Shown piece by piece: positions 1-8,120 of a stretch of 18,056 nucleotides of DNA. The translations under genes were made by a program, and so were the position numbers. The notes beneath the pieces were generated by a model. It did not search any database. It was not told where the DNA came from and worked only from the letters and a program-made list of their open reading frames with translations. Position 1 is the stretch's first letter. Each line of letters starts with the position of its first letter. The DNA comes from an uncultured Bacteroidota bacterium. Its GTDB lineage: Bacteria; Bacteroidota; Bacteroidia; Chitinophagales; Chitinophagaceae. The DNA lies in NCBI GenBank assembly GCA_938008665.1, contig CALLKA010000164.1, positions 1-18,056 of the forward strand. The letters are read 5' to 3'.

Positions 1-37
1 ATAAAATTAACTTTTTAACTTTAAACTAAACTACTGT

Positions 38-1540
38 ATGAACCATTCCGCTTCTTTTTCAAAAAAATACATCAAAGATGATTTGCCTGCTGGTCTGGTT
101 GTTTTTTTAGTGGCGTTGCCTTTGTGTTTGGGTATTGCTTTAGCATCCGGGGCTCCTTTATTTGCCGGCATTATTTCCGGTATTATTGGAGGAATTATTG
201 TAGCTTTTATAAGTGGATCCGCATTAAGTGTAACTGGTCCTGCAGCTGGCCTAACAGTGATTGTTTTAAATGGCATCACAGAACTTGGCAGTTATGAAAC
301 ATTTTTATTTGCTGTTGTACTTGCTGGAATTATACAAGTTGTTCTTGGATTTTTAAAGGCAGGGGTAATTGGCTATTATTTTCCTTCGAGTGTAATTAAA
401 GGTATGTTAGCGGCTATTGGTATTATTTTGATTTTAAAACAAGCGCCAGTAGCTATCGGGTATATGAAAGACAGCGGGATGCAATATCAAATTGGCTCTA
501 TTATAATAGCACTTGTTTCCATTGCTATTATTTTGACCTGGGATCTACCTGCCTTAAAAAAGTATGCATTTTTCAAATTTATTCCGGGTGCGCTTATTGC
601 TGTTATTGTTGGGGTTGTTTTAAACAAGGCTTTTTATTTGTACCAACCTGATTGGGTTTTAGATGCTTCACAACTGGTTAAATTACCTAAAGCTGCTAAT
701 GTAAACGAATTTGTAAACCAATTTACATTACCCGATTTCACGCAATTTGCTAATTATAAAGTGTATGTGTTGGCAGTAACAATTGCAATTATTGCAAGTT
801 TGGAATCATTATTAAGCACTGAAGCTGCAGATAAATTGGATCCATTTAAAAGAATTACTCCCACCAATCAGGAGCTAAAGGCGCAAGGAATTGGGAATAT
901 TATTTCTGGTTTAATTGGTGGCTTGCCCATGACTGCAGTAATTGTTCGTACTTCTGCAAATGTTAATGCTGGTGGAAAAACCAAATTATCTGCAATTGTA
1001 AATGGCCTATTATTATTGGTAAGTGTTGCCTTTTTTGCCGCTTATTTGAATCAAATTCCATTGCCTTGTTTGGCAGCTGTATTATTAGTGGTAGGTTATA
1101 AGTTGGCTAAAGTTTCCTTATTTAAAGAGATGTATAAGTTGGGTTGGGAGCAATTTGTACCTTTTATTATCACCATAGTTGCAATACAGTTTAGTGATTT
1201 ATTAAAGGGGATTTCATTAGGTATGCTGGTAGCCATATTTTATATTTTACGAACAAATTATCGCAGAGATTATAAATTTCATCAAGATCCAAAAGTTGAT
1301 GGCGGTTTAATAACTATTACGCTAAGTGAACATGTTACTTTTATAAATAAGGGAAGTATTGCAAATAAATTAACGCATGTTGAAAATGATTCTCATGTTA
1401 TAATTGAAGGTAAAAATGCACATTTCATAGACTTAGATGTATTAGAAATATTGTATGATTTTAAAGAAAATGCAAAGCAAAAAAACATACAAGTTGAATT
1501 CAAAAATATTCCAGAAAGAATTAAGGTAAGTGGGCACTAG
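38..1540 (+). CDS. SulP-family inorganic anion (probably bicarbonate) transporter
   Basis: This 500-residue inner-membrane protein probably moves an inorganic anion. After a short polar N-terminus it shows many long hydrophobic segments from about residue 17 to 410, including the Gly/Ala-rich helices and the SVTGPAAG stretch (about residues 64-71) typical of the first SulP repeat. The hydrophilic C-terminus (about 420-497) has the strand/helix pattern of a short STAS domain, which is usual for SulP proteins. A beta-carbonic anhydrase gene starts 64 bp downstream on the same strand. SulP/carbonic-anhydrase pairs, and even fusions, are known and have been taken as evidence for bicarbonate transport, so bicarbonate is the best guess; sulfate or another anion is not excluded. 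The ATG at 38 gives a natural N-terminus. The family call is sure, the substrate is inferred. Confidence 0.92.
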   Translation: MNHSASFSKKYIKDDLPAGLVVFLVALPLCLGIALASGAPLFAGIISGIIGGIIVAFISGSALSVTGPAAGLTVIVLNGITELGSYETFLFAVVLAGIIQVVLGFLKAGVIGYYFPSSVIKGMLAAIGIILILKQAPVAIGYMKDSGMQYQIGSIIIALVSIAIILTWDLPALKKYAFFKFIPGALIAVIVGVVLNKAFYLYQPDWVLDASQLVKLPKAANVNEFVNQFTLPDFTQFANYKVYVLAVTIAIIASLESLLSTEAADKLDPFKRITPTNQELKAQGIGNIISGLIGGLPMTAVIVRTSANVNAGGKTKLSAIVNGLLLLVSVAFFAAYLNQIPLPCLAAVLLVVGYKLAKVSLFKEMYKLGWEQFVPFIITIVAIQFSDLLKGISLGMLVAIFYILRTNYRRDYKFHQDPKVDGGLITITLSEHVTFINKGSIANKLTHVENDSHVIIEGKNAHFIDLDVLEILYDFKENAKQKNIQVEFKNIPERIKVSGH

Positions 1541-1576
1541 TTATATGCATGCTCGTAACAAAAGAGGTGCTTTGTT

Positions 1577-1588
1577 GTAATTAATTAC
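1577..1588. promoter_or_regulatory. 12-bp perfect palindrome upstream of the carbonic anhydrase gene
   Basis: GTAATTAATTAC is a perfect palindrome in the 64-bp gap between the transporter and carbonic anhydrase genes, ending 16 bp before the ATG. It could be an operator or simply a chance AT-rich palindrome. No consensus TAnnTTTG element is visible in this gap, so the carbonic anhydrase is probably read from the transporter's promoter. Confidence 0.25.
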
Positions 1589-1604
1589 TAAGTAAAAAAA
1601 TAGT

Positions 1605-2237
1605 ATGAAAAAATCGTATAAAAAATTATTGATTAATAATAAAAAATGGGTTTCTGATCAATTGGAGCTAGATCCAAATTATTTCGAAAATTTAGCGCAT
1701 GGACAAACACCTGAATATCTCTGGATAGGCTGTTCTGATTCTCGTGTCCCTGCAAATACCATAACAGGCACTGATCCTGGCGAAATGTTTGTACATCGTA
1801 ATATAGCTAACATGGTTGTTCATAGTGATATGAATATGTTAAGTGTACTTTCCTATGCGGTAGAAGTACTCAAAGTGAAACATATCATTGTGTGTGGTCA
1901 TTATGGCTGTGGCGGTGTCATTGCAGCCATGGGCAATAAACAAATTGGTCTTATTGACAATTGGCTAAGACATATCAAAGATGTTTATAGATATCATCAT
2001 AAAGAATTGGATCAAATTAAAGACGAAACACAAAGGGCAAGGCGTTTTGTAGAAGTGAACGTAATGGAGCAAGTGCATGATTTGGGTAAAACCAGTATTG
2101 TTCAAAATGCTTGGAAACATAAACAACCACTTCATATACATGGCTGGGTGTACGATATTAATGATGGCATCATTAAGGATTTAAACGTATCATTTACATG
2201 CACCAAGGATTTGCATAGCGTTTATCACTTAGTTTAA
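1605..2237 (+). CDS. Beta-class carbonic anhydrase
   Basis: This cytoplasmic zinc enzyme interconverts CO2 and bicarbonate. The 210-residue length is normal for a bacterial beta-carbonic anhydrase. All expected active-site residues are visible: Cys43, Asp45 and Arg47 in the CSDSRVP motif, and His99 and Cys102 in the GHYGCGG motif. Cys43, His99 and Cys102 are the zinc ligands, and Asp45/Arg47 form the catalytic dyad. The HRNIAN segment (64-69) is also typical. There is no signal peptide, so it acts in the cytoplasm. It follows the SulP transporter by 64 bp on the same strand and is closed by a hairpin terminator, suggesting a two-gene unit that imports bicarbonate and equilibrates it with CO2 for carboxylases or pH balance. 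Confidence 0.96.
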   Translation: MKKSYKKLLINNKKWVSDQLELDPNYFENLAHGQTPEYLWIGCSDSRVPANTITGTDPGEMFVHRNIANMVVHSDMNMLSVLSYAVEVLKVKHIIVCGHYGCGGVIAAMGNKQIGLIDNWLRHIKDVYRYHHKELDQIKDETQRARRFVEVNVMEQVHDLGKTSIVQNAWKHKQPLHIHGWVYDINDGIIKDLNVSFTCTKDLHSVYHLV

Positions 2238-2253
2238 AAAGTTTATTGATAAT

Positions 2254-2289
2254 AACAAGGGCACCCCGATTCATCGGGGTGCCCTTGTT
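2254..2289 (+). terminator. Strong hairpin terminator after the carbonic anhydrase gene
   Basis: A perfect 17-bp inverted repeat (2254-2270 and 2273-2289) starts 17 bp after the carbonic anhydrase stop. The core is GGGCACCCCGAT paired with ATCGGGGTGCCC, with flanking AACAA/TTGTT. The U-tract after the stem is short, but the AACAA and TTGTT arms allow action in both directions. It separates the transporter/anhydrase unit from the TonB receptor gene. Confidence 0.85.
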
Positions 2290-2401
2290 TAGGATCAGCT
2301 AGTCCAGGAAAAATTTTAAAAAATTTATATTGTATTGCTATTCAATATGTTATGATTCTTTCAATTGCCGCAATAGATAGTTAATATTAAGTTCACGTTG
2401 A

Positions 2402-2421
2402 GGTAACATTCCGGTAACATT
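2402..2421 (+). promoter_or_regulatory. Pho-box-like direct repeat upstream of the TonB receptor gene
   Basis: GGTAACATT occurs twice, at 2402-2410 and 2413-2421. The core 7-mer GTAACAT lies at 2403-2409 and 2414-2420, separated by 4 bp, giving an 11-bp period. This is the architecture of a PhoB box (two 7-bp direct repeats, 4-bp spacer), and the trailing CAT matches the end of the E. coli half-site CTGTCAT. The second repeat ends 8 bp before a near-consensus -7 element, where an activator replacing the -33 contact would bind. That PhoB is the binding protein is inferred. Confidence 0.5.
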
Positions 2422-2428
2422 GAAATGT

Positions 2429-2436
2429 AATATTTG
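2429..2436 (+). promoter_or_regulatory. Probable -7 promoter element of the TonB receptor operon
   Basis: AATATTTG matches the Bacteroidota -7 element TAnnTTTG at all but the first base. No well-spaced -33 TTTG precedes it, as expected if the promoter depends on an activator bound at the direct repeat just upstream. It lies about 20 bp before the GTG start codon. Confidence 0.45.
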
Positions 2437-2455
2437 CTGAATAAATAATTACATC

Positions 2456-5215
2456 GTGAAAAGGTTATTACTCTTAATTTGTTTCGTAGGATTTGCAATT
2501 ATATCTCAAGCGCAAAAAGCTAAAATCGCAGGTAAAATTACCAGTGTAAAAAATGAAGCTTTAATTGGAGTTTCGTTAACCTTAAAATCTGACAAAACAC
2601 AGATTGCTAAAACGGATGTAGAAGGTAGATACAGCTTTACAATAGATGTAAATAAAAAATATACACTTACTTTGTCTTATGTGGGGTATGAATCAAAAAC
2701 AATCGCTGATATTTCAGCATCAAACGCAGGAGAAGAGGTTTTATTAGATATTTTACTTGAAGAATCAGGAGCTAGATTAACAGATGTTACTGTAAGTGCA
2801 ACCAAAACAAGCAATAAAGGTGCTACGGACAATGCATTAATTGCATTTCAAAAAAATACCAACACAGTTGCTTCCGTTATTTCTGCTGAGTCCATCAAAA
2901 GAAGTCCAGATCGTAATACTGCCGAAATTTTAAAAAGAACACCAGGTGCTTCTATCCAAGAAGGGAAGTACATCATTGTAAGAGGTTTGGCGGATCGTTA
3001 TAACCAAGCCATGTTAAATGGTATATTATTAACAAGTACAGAAGCAGATCGCAAAACATTCTCTTTTGATTTGTTTCCTTCTCAAATTATTGACAATATC
3101 ATTATTAATAAAGCTTTTGTTCCTGAATTACCAGGTGAGTGGGCGGGTGGTTTAATTCAAGTAAATACAAAAGATATTCCAACAAAAAATTTCTTTAATG
3201 TTCAATTAGGGACAAGCGTCAATAGCTTAATCACTGGTAAAGACTTTTTTAAAGACAAGGGTGGCAAAACAGATTGGTTAGGATTAGATGATGGAACCAG
3301 GGCTTTACCTACAGGCTATACAACTAAATCGAATTTTGATACATCTAGCCTAGCTGCTAAAACGGCATTAGGAAAAACTTTGTCTAATAACTGGGCACCA
3401 GTTTTAACAACTGCAAAACCAAACATCAATGTACAAATGAATGGCGGTTTTTCTGGAAACTTATGGGGCAAGAAAATTGGAGGTATGATTGGTGTGAGTT
3501 ATGCTAATTCTTATCGTTTTCAAGATAATACCAATAATCAAAACGGAATTACAGACGAAAAATTTAATCCGATTACAGAATTAAAGGACAATAAATATTT
3601 TCAGGATATCAATATGGGTGCTCTTGCTGGATTATCCATATTCTTAAATCCATTAAATAAAATTAGTTATAAAGCAATCGTAAACGTAAAAACTTCTAAT
3701 GTTTATAATTCTAGATTGGGTAAGGACTACACAAGGCAGGATTTGGTAAAAGGAAATGAATTTGTATTTGGACAAAATATATTTTTCACCAATCAGTTGA
3801 ATGGAGAACATAGTTTATCTCAAAAATTAAAATTCAATTGGTACGGTGCATTTAATATTTTAGATGCATATACACCTGACCAAAGAAGAATAATGTATAC
3901 AAAAAGCTTTACTGGAAATGACCCTTATGTATTAAATATTTCAAACACTTTATCACAACAATCAGGTAGCAGAATATTTCAAACTTTATCTGACTATATA
4001 TACACGGGCGGCGGCGACTTAACTTTGAAAGTAAAGCAACAAACAATTAAGGCGGGTTACATGATTCAAATAAAGGATCGTTTGTACGACGCACAATTAT
4101 TTGCCATCACCATGCCAGTTGATAATCCGGCTTTAAGATTATTGCCTGCAGAATCTGCATTTGTTTCTAATAATTTTGGAACTGGTACTGATAATAAGTT
4201 TGCTTTCAACTCAATACAAAATAGAAATTTTAGATACTTAGCAAATACTATTTTAAATGCTGGCTTTTTACAATTTGATAATAAATTATCCGATGGTTTA
4301 AGAATAGTATGGGGTTTAAGGGTAGAGAATTTTGACCAATTAGTAGGGTCTGTTAAAAAGTGGGATCCAAGACATACCTATTCAAAAGTTACCGATTATT
4401 TACCTGGTGTAAACGCAACTATAAAATTATCTCAAAAAGCTAATTTAAGAATTACAGGATCACAAACGGTAATTAGACCAGAATTAAGAGAGCTTTCAGC
4501 CCTTAATATTTATGATTTTGAATTAAACGCATCTGTATCTGGTAACCCTTCCTTAAAAAGAACAAAGATTACGAATACTGATTTAAGATATGAATTATAC
4601 CCCGCTGCAGGAGAAATGTTTACTGTCGGTATTTTTTATAAGAATTTTGAAAATCCAATTGAAAGTATCTTCCAAGAAGGTGCAGGTGGATCAAGTTTAT
4701 TTTCCTTCCAAAATGTTTCTAAAGCAACAGCTTTTGGATTTGAGATCGAAGGACGCAAAAAATTATCTAAACGCTTTACATTACAAGCGAATGGTTCATA
4801 TATCAATTCAAAAATTGATGATGCAGCGTTGAATATCAGCAGGTCACTACAAGGTCAATCACCTTATTTGATCAATACAGGTATTTTATATGATGTTGTA
4901 GAGAAAGGTTTCAATACGACTTTATTATTTAATCAAGTCGGAAAACGTATTTACTTAGTAGGAGATATTCAAGCGGGTGCTGGTACACCAGACGTGTATG
5001 AAAATCCAAGAGCTTTGATTGACTTTCAGATTAGTAAGAAATTTGCAAAAAATAAAGCAGAAATAAAATTGACAATTTCTGATTTATTGAATCAAAGACA
5101 AATTTTCTATCAAAACAATAACTCCAATACAGATTATAACACTACGACGGATGCAATTAGATTGTCAAGAAAATACGGTACTACCTATGGTGTAACAATT
5201 AACTATTCCTTATAA
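2456..5215 (+). CDS. TonB-dependent outer-membrane receptor with carboxypeptidase-D-like N-terminal domain
   Basis: This 919-residue receptor probably imports a ligand across the outer membrane using TonB energy. A signal peptide (residues 1-19, cleavage after SQA) is followed by a carboxypeptidase-D regulatory-like beta domain (about 22-100, with GRYSF and YVGYES), a plug domain (about 125-240, with DRNTAEILKRTPGASI and a VRGLADRYN segment) and a long beta-barrel to the C-terminus. The plug resembles the large TonB receptors with an 'RG..DR.N...LNG' signature rather than SusC proteins, and no SusD gene follows. The start is GTG; no nearby in-frame ATG would keep the signal peptide. A lipoprotein gene follows after 32 bp and is probably co-transcribed. 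A Pho-box-like repeat upstream suggests control by phosphate supply. The ligand is unknown. Confidence 0.93.
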   Translation: MKRLLLLICFVGFAIISQAQKAKIAGKITSVKNEALIGVSLTLKSDKTQIAKTDVEGRYSFTIDVNKKYTLTLSYVGYESKTIADISASNAGEEVLLDILLEESGARLTDVTVSATKTSNKGATDNALIAFQKNTNTVASVISAESIKRSPDRNTAEILKRTPGASIQEGKYIIVRGLADRYNQAMLNGILLTSTEADRKTFSFDLFPSQIIDNIIINKAFVPELPGEWAGGLIQVNTKDIPTKNFFNVQLGTSVNSLITGKDFFKDKGGKTDWLGLDDGTRALPTGYTTKSNFDTSSLAAKTALGKTLSNNWAPVLTTAKPNINVQMNGGFSGNLWGKKIGGMIGVSYANSYRFQDNTNNQNGITDEKFNPITELKDNKYFQDINMGALAGLSIFLNPLNKISYKAIVNVKTSNVYNSRLGKDYTRQDLVKGNEFVFGQNIFFTNQLNGEHSLSQKLKFNWYGAFNILDAYTPDQRRIMYTKSFTGNDPYVLNISNTLSQQSGSRIFQTLSDYIYTGGGDLTLKVKQQTIKAGYMIQIKDRLYDAQLFAITMPVDNPALRLLPAESAFVSNNFGTGTDNKFAFNSIQNRNFRYLANTILNAGFLQFDNKLSDGLRIVWGLRVENFDQLVGSVKKWDPRHTYSKVTDYLPGVNATIKLSQKANLRITGSQTVIRPELRELSALNIYDFELNASVSGNPSLKRTKITNTDLRYELYPAAGEMFTVGIFYKNFENPIESIFQEGAGGSSLFSFQNVSKATAFGFEIEGRKKLSKRFTLQANGSYINSKIDDAALNISRSLQGQSPYLINTGILYDVVEKGFNTTLLFNQVGKRIYLVGDIQAGAGTPDVYENPRALIDFQISKKFAKNKAEIKLTISDLLNQRQIFYQNNNSNTDYNTTTDAIRLSRKYGTTYGVTINYSL

Positions 5216-5247
5216 TAAATTAAATATTTTTTTTAAATAACAAAACA

Positions 5248-6756
5248 ATGAAACAGCTATTAATTTTATCATTCGCTTTCCTAGCCATTACTGGTTGTAG
5301 AAAAATCGAAGTAGACGGTGAAAAAGAAATCTTCGTGGTAACCAAGGAAGTAACTCCAGTGGGTGTTGTAAGCAATACAATCACTTTGTCAGGAAAAATT
5401 ACAAAAGACACTACTTTGTATGCAAAAGATGTAAACTACCTTTCTGGAATAGTTTATGTTACCAAAGGCGTTACTTTAACAATACAAGAAGGTGCAACTG
5501 TAAAAGGCAAATCTGGTTTAGATGTGGCATCATTAGTTATTTGTCGTGGTGCAAAATTAATTGCTAAAGGAACAGCTGATAAACCAATCGTTTTTACTTC
5601 TGCATCGCAAAATCCACAGTCAGGAGATTGGGGAGGTATAGTTTTATTAGGAACCGCAAAAGTAAACCAAGCTTTAACTTGGAAAGGTACTGCAGTGACT
5701 GGATTAACTTCAGTTGAGGGTGGTGTGAATGACACGCAAGTAGGATACGGGTTGGCTGGATCAGGTGATGCTGATTTCCCTACTGGGAATGATGCAGATA
5801 ATAGTGGTATTTTACAATATGTTAGAATAGAATATGCAGGTTATGCTTACCAACCAGATAATGAGTTGAACAGTTTAACAATGGCTGGTGTTGGTAGTGG
5901 TACCACTATTGATCATATTCAAGTTACTTACGCAAAAGATGATGCTTACGAGTGGTTCGGTGGTACAGTGAACTGTAAATATTTGATTGCTTACAAAACA
6001 CAGGATGATGATTTTGATACAGACTATGGTTATTCTGGTAATGTTCAATTTGGTATCGTATTAAGAGATTCGGCAATTGCGGATATCTCTAAATCAGAAG
6101 CCTTTGAATCTGACAACGATGGTAAAGGTTCAACTTTGTCTCCAAAAACAACTGCGGTTTTCTCTAATATCACTGCAATTGGACCAAGAATTGATCCAAC
6201 GTATGGTAAAGGAAATACTTTGTATTTAGCAGGTGCTCAAATCAGAAGAAACTCTGGTATTTCAATCATGAACTCAATATTTGCAGGATGGCCTACTGCT
6301 TTATTAATTGACGCTTCTACTGGAACTGCTGTTGATAAAAACATTGAAGATAGTACGATTAGAGTAAGAAACTGTACTTTCGCAGGTAACACAGTGAATG
6401 TTAAATATGTAGTTAATGGTACACCTACAGGCGCTACTGATGCAAGTATATTAACTTGGTTTTCAAATGCATACCATGGCAATACTATTTTAACAACGGC
6501 TGCTCCTGACGTGTTAAAATTGATCCAACCATTTAATTATAAGAATCCTGATTTTACTCCTTATGCAAGTGGTGGAAGTTTTTCTTCATCTATTGGTTCG
6601 TTAGGTGTTGCAGGGCATTTAGATTACAAAATAAACGGAAGTTTCACAGATTCTAAATTGCAAAATGCTTTCTTCGAAAAAGTAACTTTCAGAGGAGGTG
6701 TTGCAACATCAGGTGTAAATCAAACCTGGTGGAAAGGTTGGTCTATTTGGAACTAA
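5248..6756 (+). CDS. Beta-helix-like surface lipoprotein paired with the TonB receptor
   Basis: This 502-residue protein has a lipoprotein signal peptide with lipobox ITGC, giving lipidated Cys17. Lys19 and several acidic residues follow (Glu21, Asp23, Glu25), faintly like the Bacteroidota lipoprotein export signal, so surface exposure is possible. The body is rich in short beta-strands, Gly, Thr, Asn and Val (for example VTLTIQEGATVKG near 80), as in right-handed parallel beta-helix proteins. Acidic clusters at about 173-186, 252-259 and 288-291 could bind calcium. I see no catalytic motif I can name. It lies 32 bp after the TonB receptor with a terminator after it, so it probably works with that receptor as a surface ligand-binding partner. 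It is not SusD-like. The function is inferred from position only. Confidence 0.85.
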   Translation: MKQLLILSFAFLAITGCRKIEVDGEKEIFVVTKEVTPVGVVSNTITLSGKITKDTTLYAKDVNYLSGIVYVTKGVTLTIQEGATVKGKSGLDVASLVICRGAKLIAKGTADKPIVFTSASQNPQSGDWGGIVLLGTAKVNQALTWKGTAVTGLTSVEGGVNDTQVGYGLAGSGDADFPTGNDADNSGILQYVRIEYAGYAYQPDNELNSLTMAGVGSGTTIDHIQVTYAKDDAYEWFGGTVNCKYLIAYKTQDDDFDTDYGYSGNVQFGIVLRDSAIADISKSEAFESDNDGKGSTLSPKTTAVFSNITAIGPRIDPTYGKGNTLYLAGAQIRRNSGISIMNSIFAGWPTALLIDASTGTAVDKNIEDSTIRVRNCTFAGNTVNVKYVVNGTPTGATDASILTWFSNAYHGNTILTTAAPDVLKLIQPFNYKNPDFTPYASGGSFSSSIGSLGVAGHLDYKINGSFTDSKLQNAFFEKVTFRGGVATSGVNQTWWKGWSIWN

Positions 6757-6786
6757 GCTCTGTATTTAAAAAGTTGATGTTCTATA

Positions 6787-6815
6787 AAAAACGCCCCGAT
6801 AATCGGGGCGTTTTT
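6787..6815. terminator. Bidirectional intrinsic terminator between the lipoprotein gene and ald
   Basis: A 14-bp inverted repeat (6787-6800 and 6802-6815) has core CGCCCCGAT/ATCGGGGCG, with an A-run on the left and a T-run on the right, so it can end transcription from both strands. It lies between two convergent genes, 30 bp after the lipoprotein stop. It shares the CCCCGAT/ATCGGGG core with the terminator at 2254-2289. Confidence 0.92.
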
Positions 6816-6876
6816 GTTGTGGTAAGTCGTCAATTAAAATATATTTTATTGAAACTATATGCTGTTTAAATCTTTA

Positions 6877-7962
6877 TTATGCATTAAACGCATCCGCTAC
6901 GCCTTTATGTAAAATTTTTCCTGCTTTAATATTTAATCCTTTTGCAAGAGCTGCATTTTCAACACATGCTTTTTCCCATCCTTTATTTGCAATGGCGATT
7001 GCATAAGGAAGTGTAGCTTGTGTTAACGCGCGTGTTGATGTTTGCGGAACCGCCCCTGGCATATTTGCAACACAATAGTGTAAAATATTTTGCTCGGTAT
7101 ACACTGGATTTTCATGTGTGGTTGGTTTGCAAGTTTCAATGCAACCTCCTTGATCCACGGCAACATCTACCACCACCGTGCCAGCTTCCATTAATGCTAA
7201 ATCAGCTTTCTTAATTAAGTGTGGCGCTTTAGCACCATGTAATAAAACAGCACCAATCACTAAGTCAACCGTTGGTAATTTTTCTTGTATCGCCATTAAA
7301 GTAGAATATTGTGTAACCACGTTCGCTGGCATCACATCCGATAAATATCTTAATCTTGTTAAGTTGGTATCCATAATAGTTACATTCGCGCCTAAGCCCG
7401 CCGCCATCTTCGCTGCTTGTGTACCCACAATACCACCACCTATAATTAATACTTCCGCTGGTTTTACACCAGGTACGCCACCCAATAATTTTCCTTTTCC
7501 GCCGAATGGTTTGCCTAAATAATAAGCGCCCACATTCACGGCCATTCTTCCTGCAACTTCCGACATTGGCACTAGTAATGGCAAGGAACCATCTGGTAAC
7601 TCTACAGTTTCATAAGCAATACATACTGCAGATGATTTCATCATCGCTTCAGTTAATTCTTTGGATGCTGCAAAATGGAAATAAGTAAATAATATTTGTC
7701 CAGCTTTGATTAATGGAAATTCGACCGCTAATGGTTCTTTTACTTTGATGATCATTTCAGCAATAGCATATACTTCAGCAGCTGTTGCTAAAATAGTAGC
7801 GCCTGCTTTAATATAGGTGTCATCTGAAAATCCCGAACCAGCACCTGCTTTTGTTTCTACATAAACAGTGTGGCCTTGTCTTACTAATGCATCAACACCT
7901 TCAGGGGTTAAACCTACTCTATACTCCTGAATCTTAATTTCTTTTGGACATCCGATAATCAT
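6877..7962 (-). CDS. ald: Alanine dehydrogenase
   Basis: This cytoplasmic enzyme reversibly converts L-alanine and NAD+ to pyruvate, ammonia and NADH. The 361-residue length fits the family (about 370). The key residues fall at the same positions as in the Mycobacterium tuberculosis enzyme: Arg15, Lys75, His96 and Asp270. The NAD-binding motif GGGIVG is at 175-180, with the acidic ribose-binding Asp198 at the end of the next strand. The N-terminus IIGCPKEIK...RVGLTP is typical, so the ATG at 7962 is well supported. The gene is divergent from an Lrp/AsnC-type regulator, an arrangement in which the regulator often controls the amino-acid dehydrogenase gene. A bidirectional terminator lies beyond its 3' end. 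Confidence 0.97.
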   Translation of the reverse strand: MIIGCPKEIKIQEYRVGLTPEGVDALVRQGHTVYVETKAGAGSGFSDDTYIKAGATILATAAEVYAIAEMIIKVKEPLAVEFPLIKAGQILFTYFHFAASKELTEAMMKSSAVCIAYETVELPDGSLPLLVPMSEVAGRMAVNVGAYYLGKPFGGKGKLLGGVPGVKPAEVLIIGGGIVGTQAAKMAAGLGANVTIMDTNLTRLRYLSDVMPANVVTQYSTLMAIQEKLPTVDLVIGAVLLHGAKAPHLIKKADLALMEAGTVVVDVAVDQGGCIETCKPTTHENPVYTEQNILHYCVANMPGAVPQTSTRALTQATLPYAIAIANKGWEKACVENAALAKGLNIKAGKILHKGVADAFNA

Positions 7963-8001
7963 AATATTTGTTTTAATTACTGCATAAATATCATCAAAAA
8001 G

Positions 8002-8056
8002 GAAATATTATGTCTAATATTGAAATATTCAGTAAAATATACTATAAATTTTAGTA
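8002..8056. promoter_or_regulatory. Probable Lrp/AsnC operator region between ald and the regulator gene
   Basis: The divergent spacer holds several ordered AT-rich repeats. GAAATATT occurs at 8002-8009 and 8022-8029, 20 bp apart (about two helical turns). The palindrome AATATT occurs at 8004, 8016 and 8024. An inverted repeat TACTA/TAGTA (8040-8044 and 8052-8056) has a 7-bp AT spacer, a 17-bp layout close to the AT-centred palindromes bound by Lrp/AsnC proteins. The right arm overlaps the probable -33 region of the regulator gene, which would allow autorepression. Binding itself is inferred. Confidence 0.45.
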
Positions 8057-8081
8057 TTTTAAGAAATTGTCGGTAATTTTG
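8051..8081 (+). promoter_or_regulatory. Promoter of the Lrp/AsnC regulator gene
   Basis: TAATTTTG at 8074-8081 is an exact match to the Bacteroidota -7 consensus TAnnTTTG. TTAG at 8051-8054 matches three of four bases of the -33 TTTG at a spacing of 19 bp. Transcription would begin near 8088, which excludes the upstream TTG at 8067 as start codon and supports an ATG at 8121 or 8136. Confidence 0.6.
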
Positions 8082-8120
8082 ACTGCGGTTTTGCCCTTGG
8101 GCAGAATTTATTCCTTCACC

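Noticed and set aside
2327..2348. Inverted repeat ATATTG-N10-CAATAT in the gap before the TonB receptor
   Set aside because: It is short, AT-rich and about 80 bp from the likely -7 box, with no supporting element; chance is the simpler explanation.
8067..8120. N-terminal extension of the Lrp/AsnC regulator from a TTG at 8067
   Set aside because: The exact -7 promoter element lies at 8074-8081, inside this extension, and the family domain begins just after the ATGs at 8121 and 8136.
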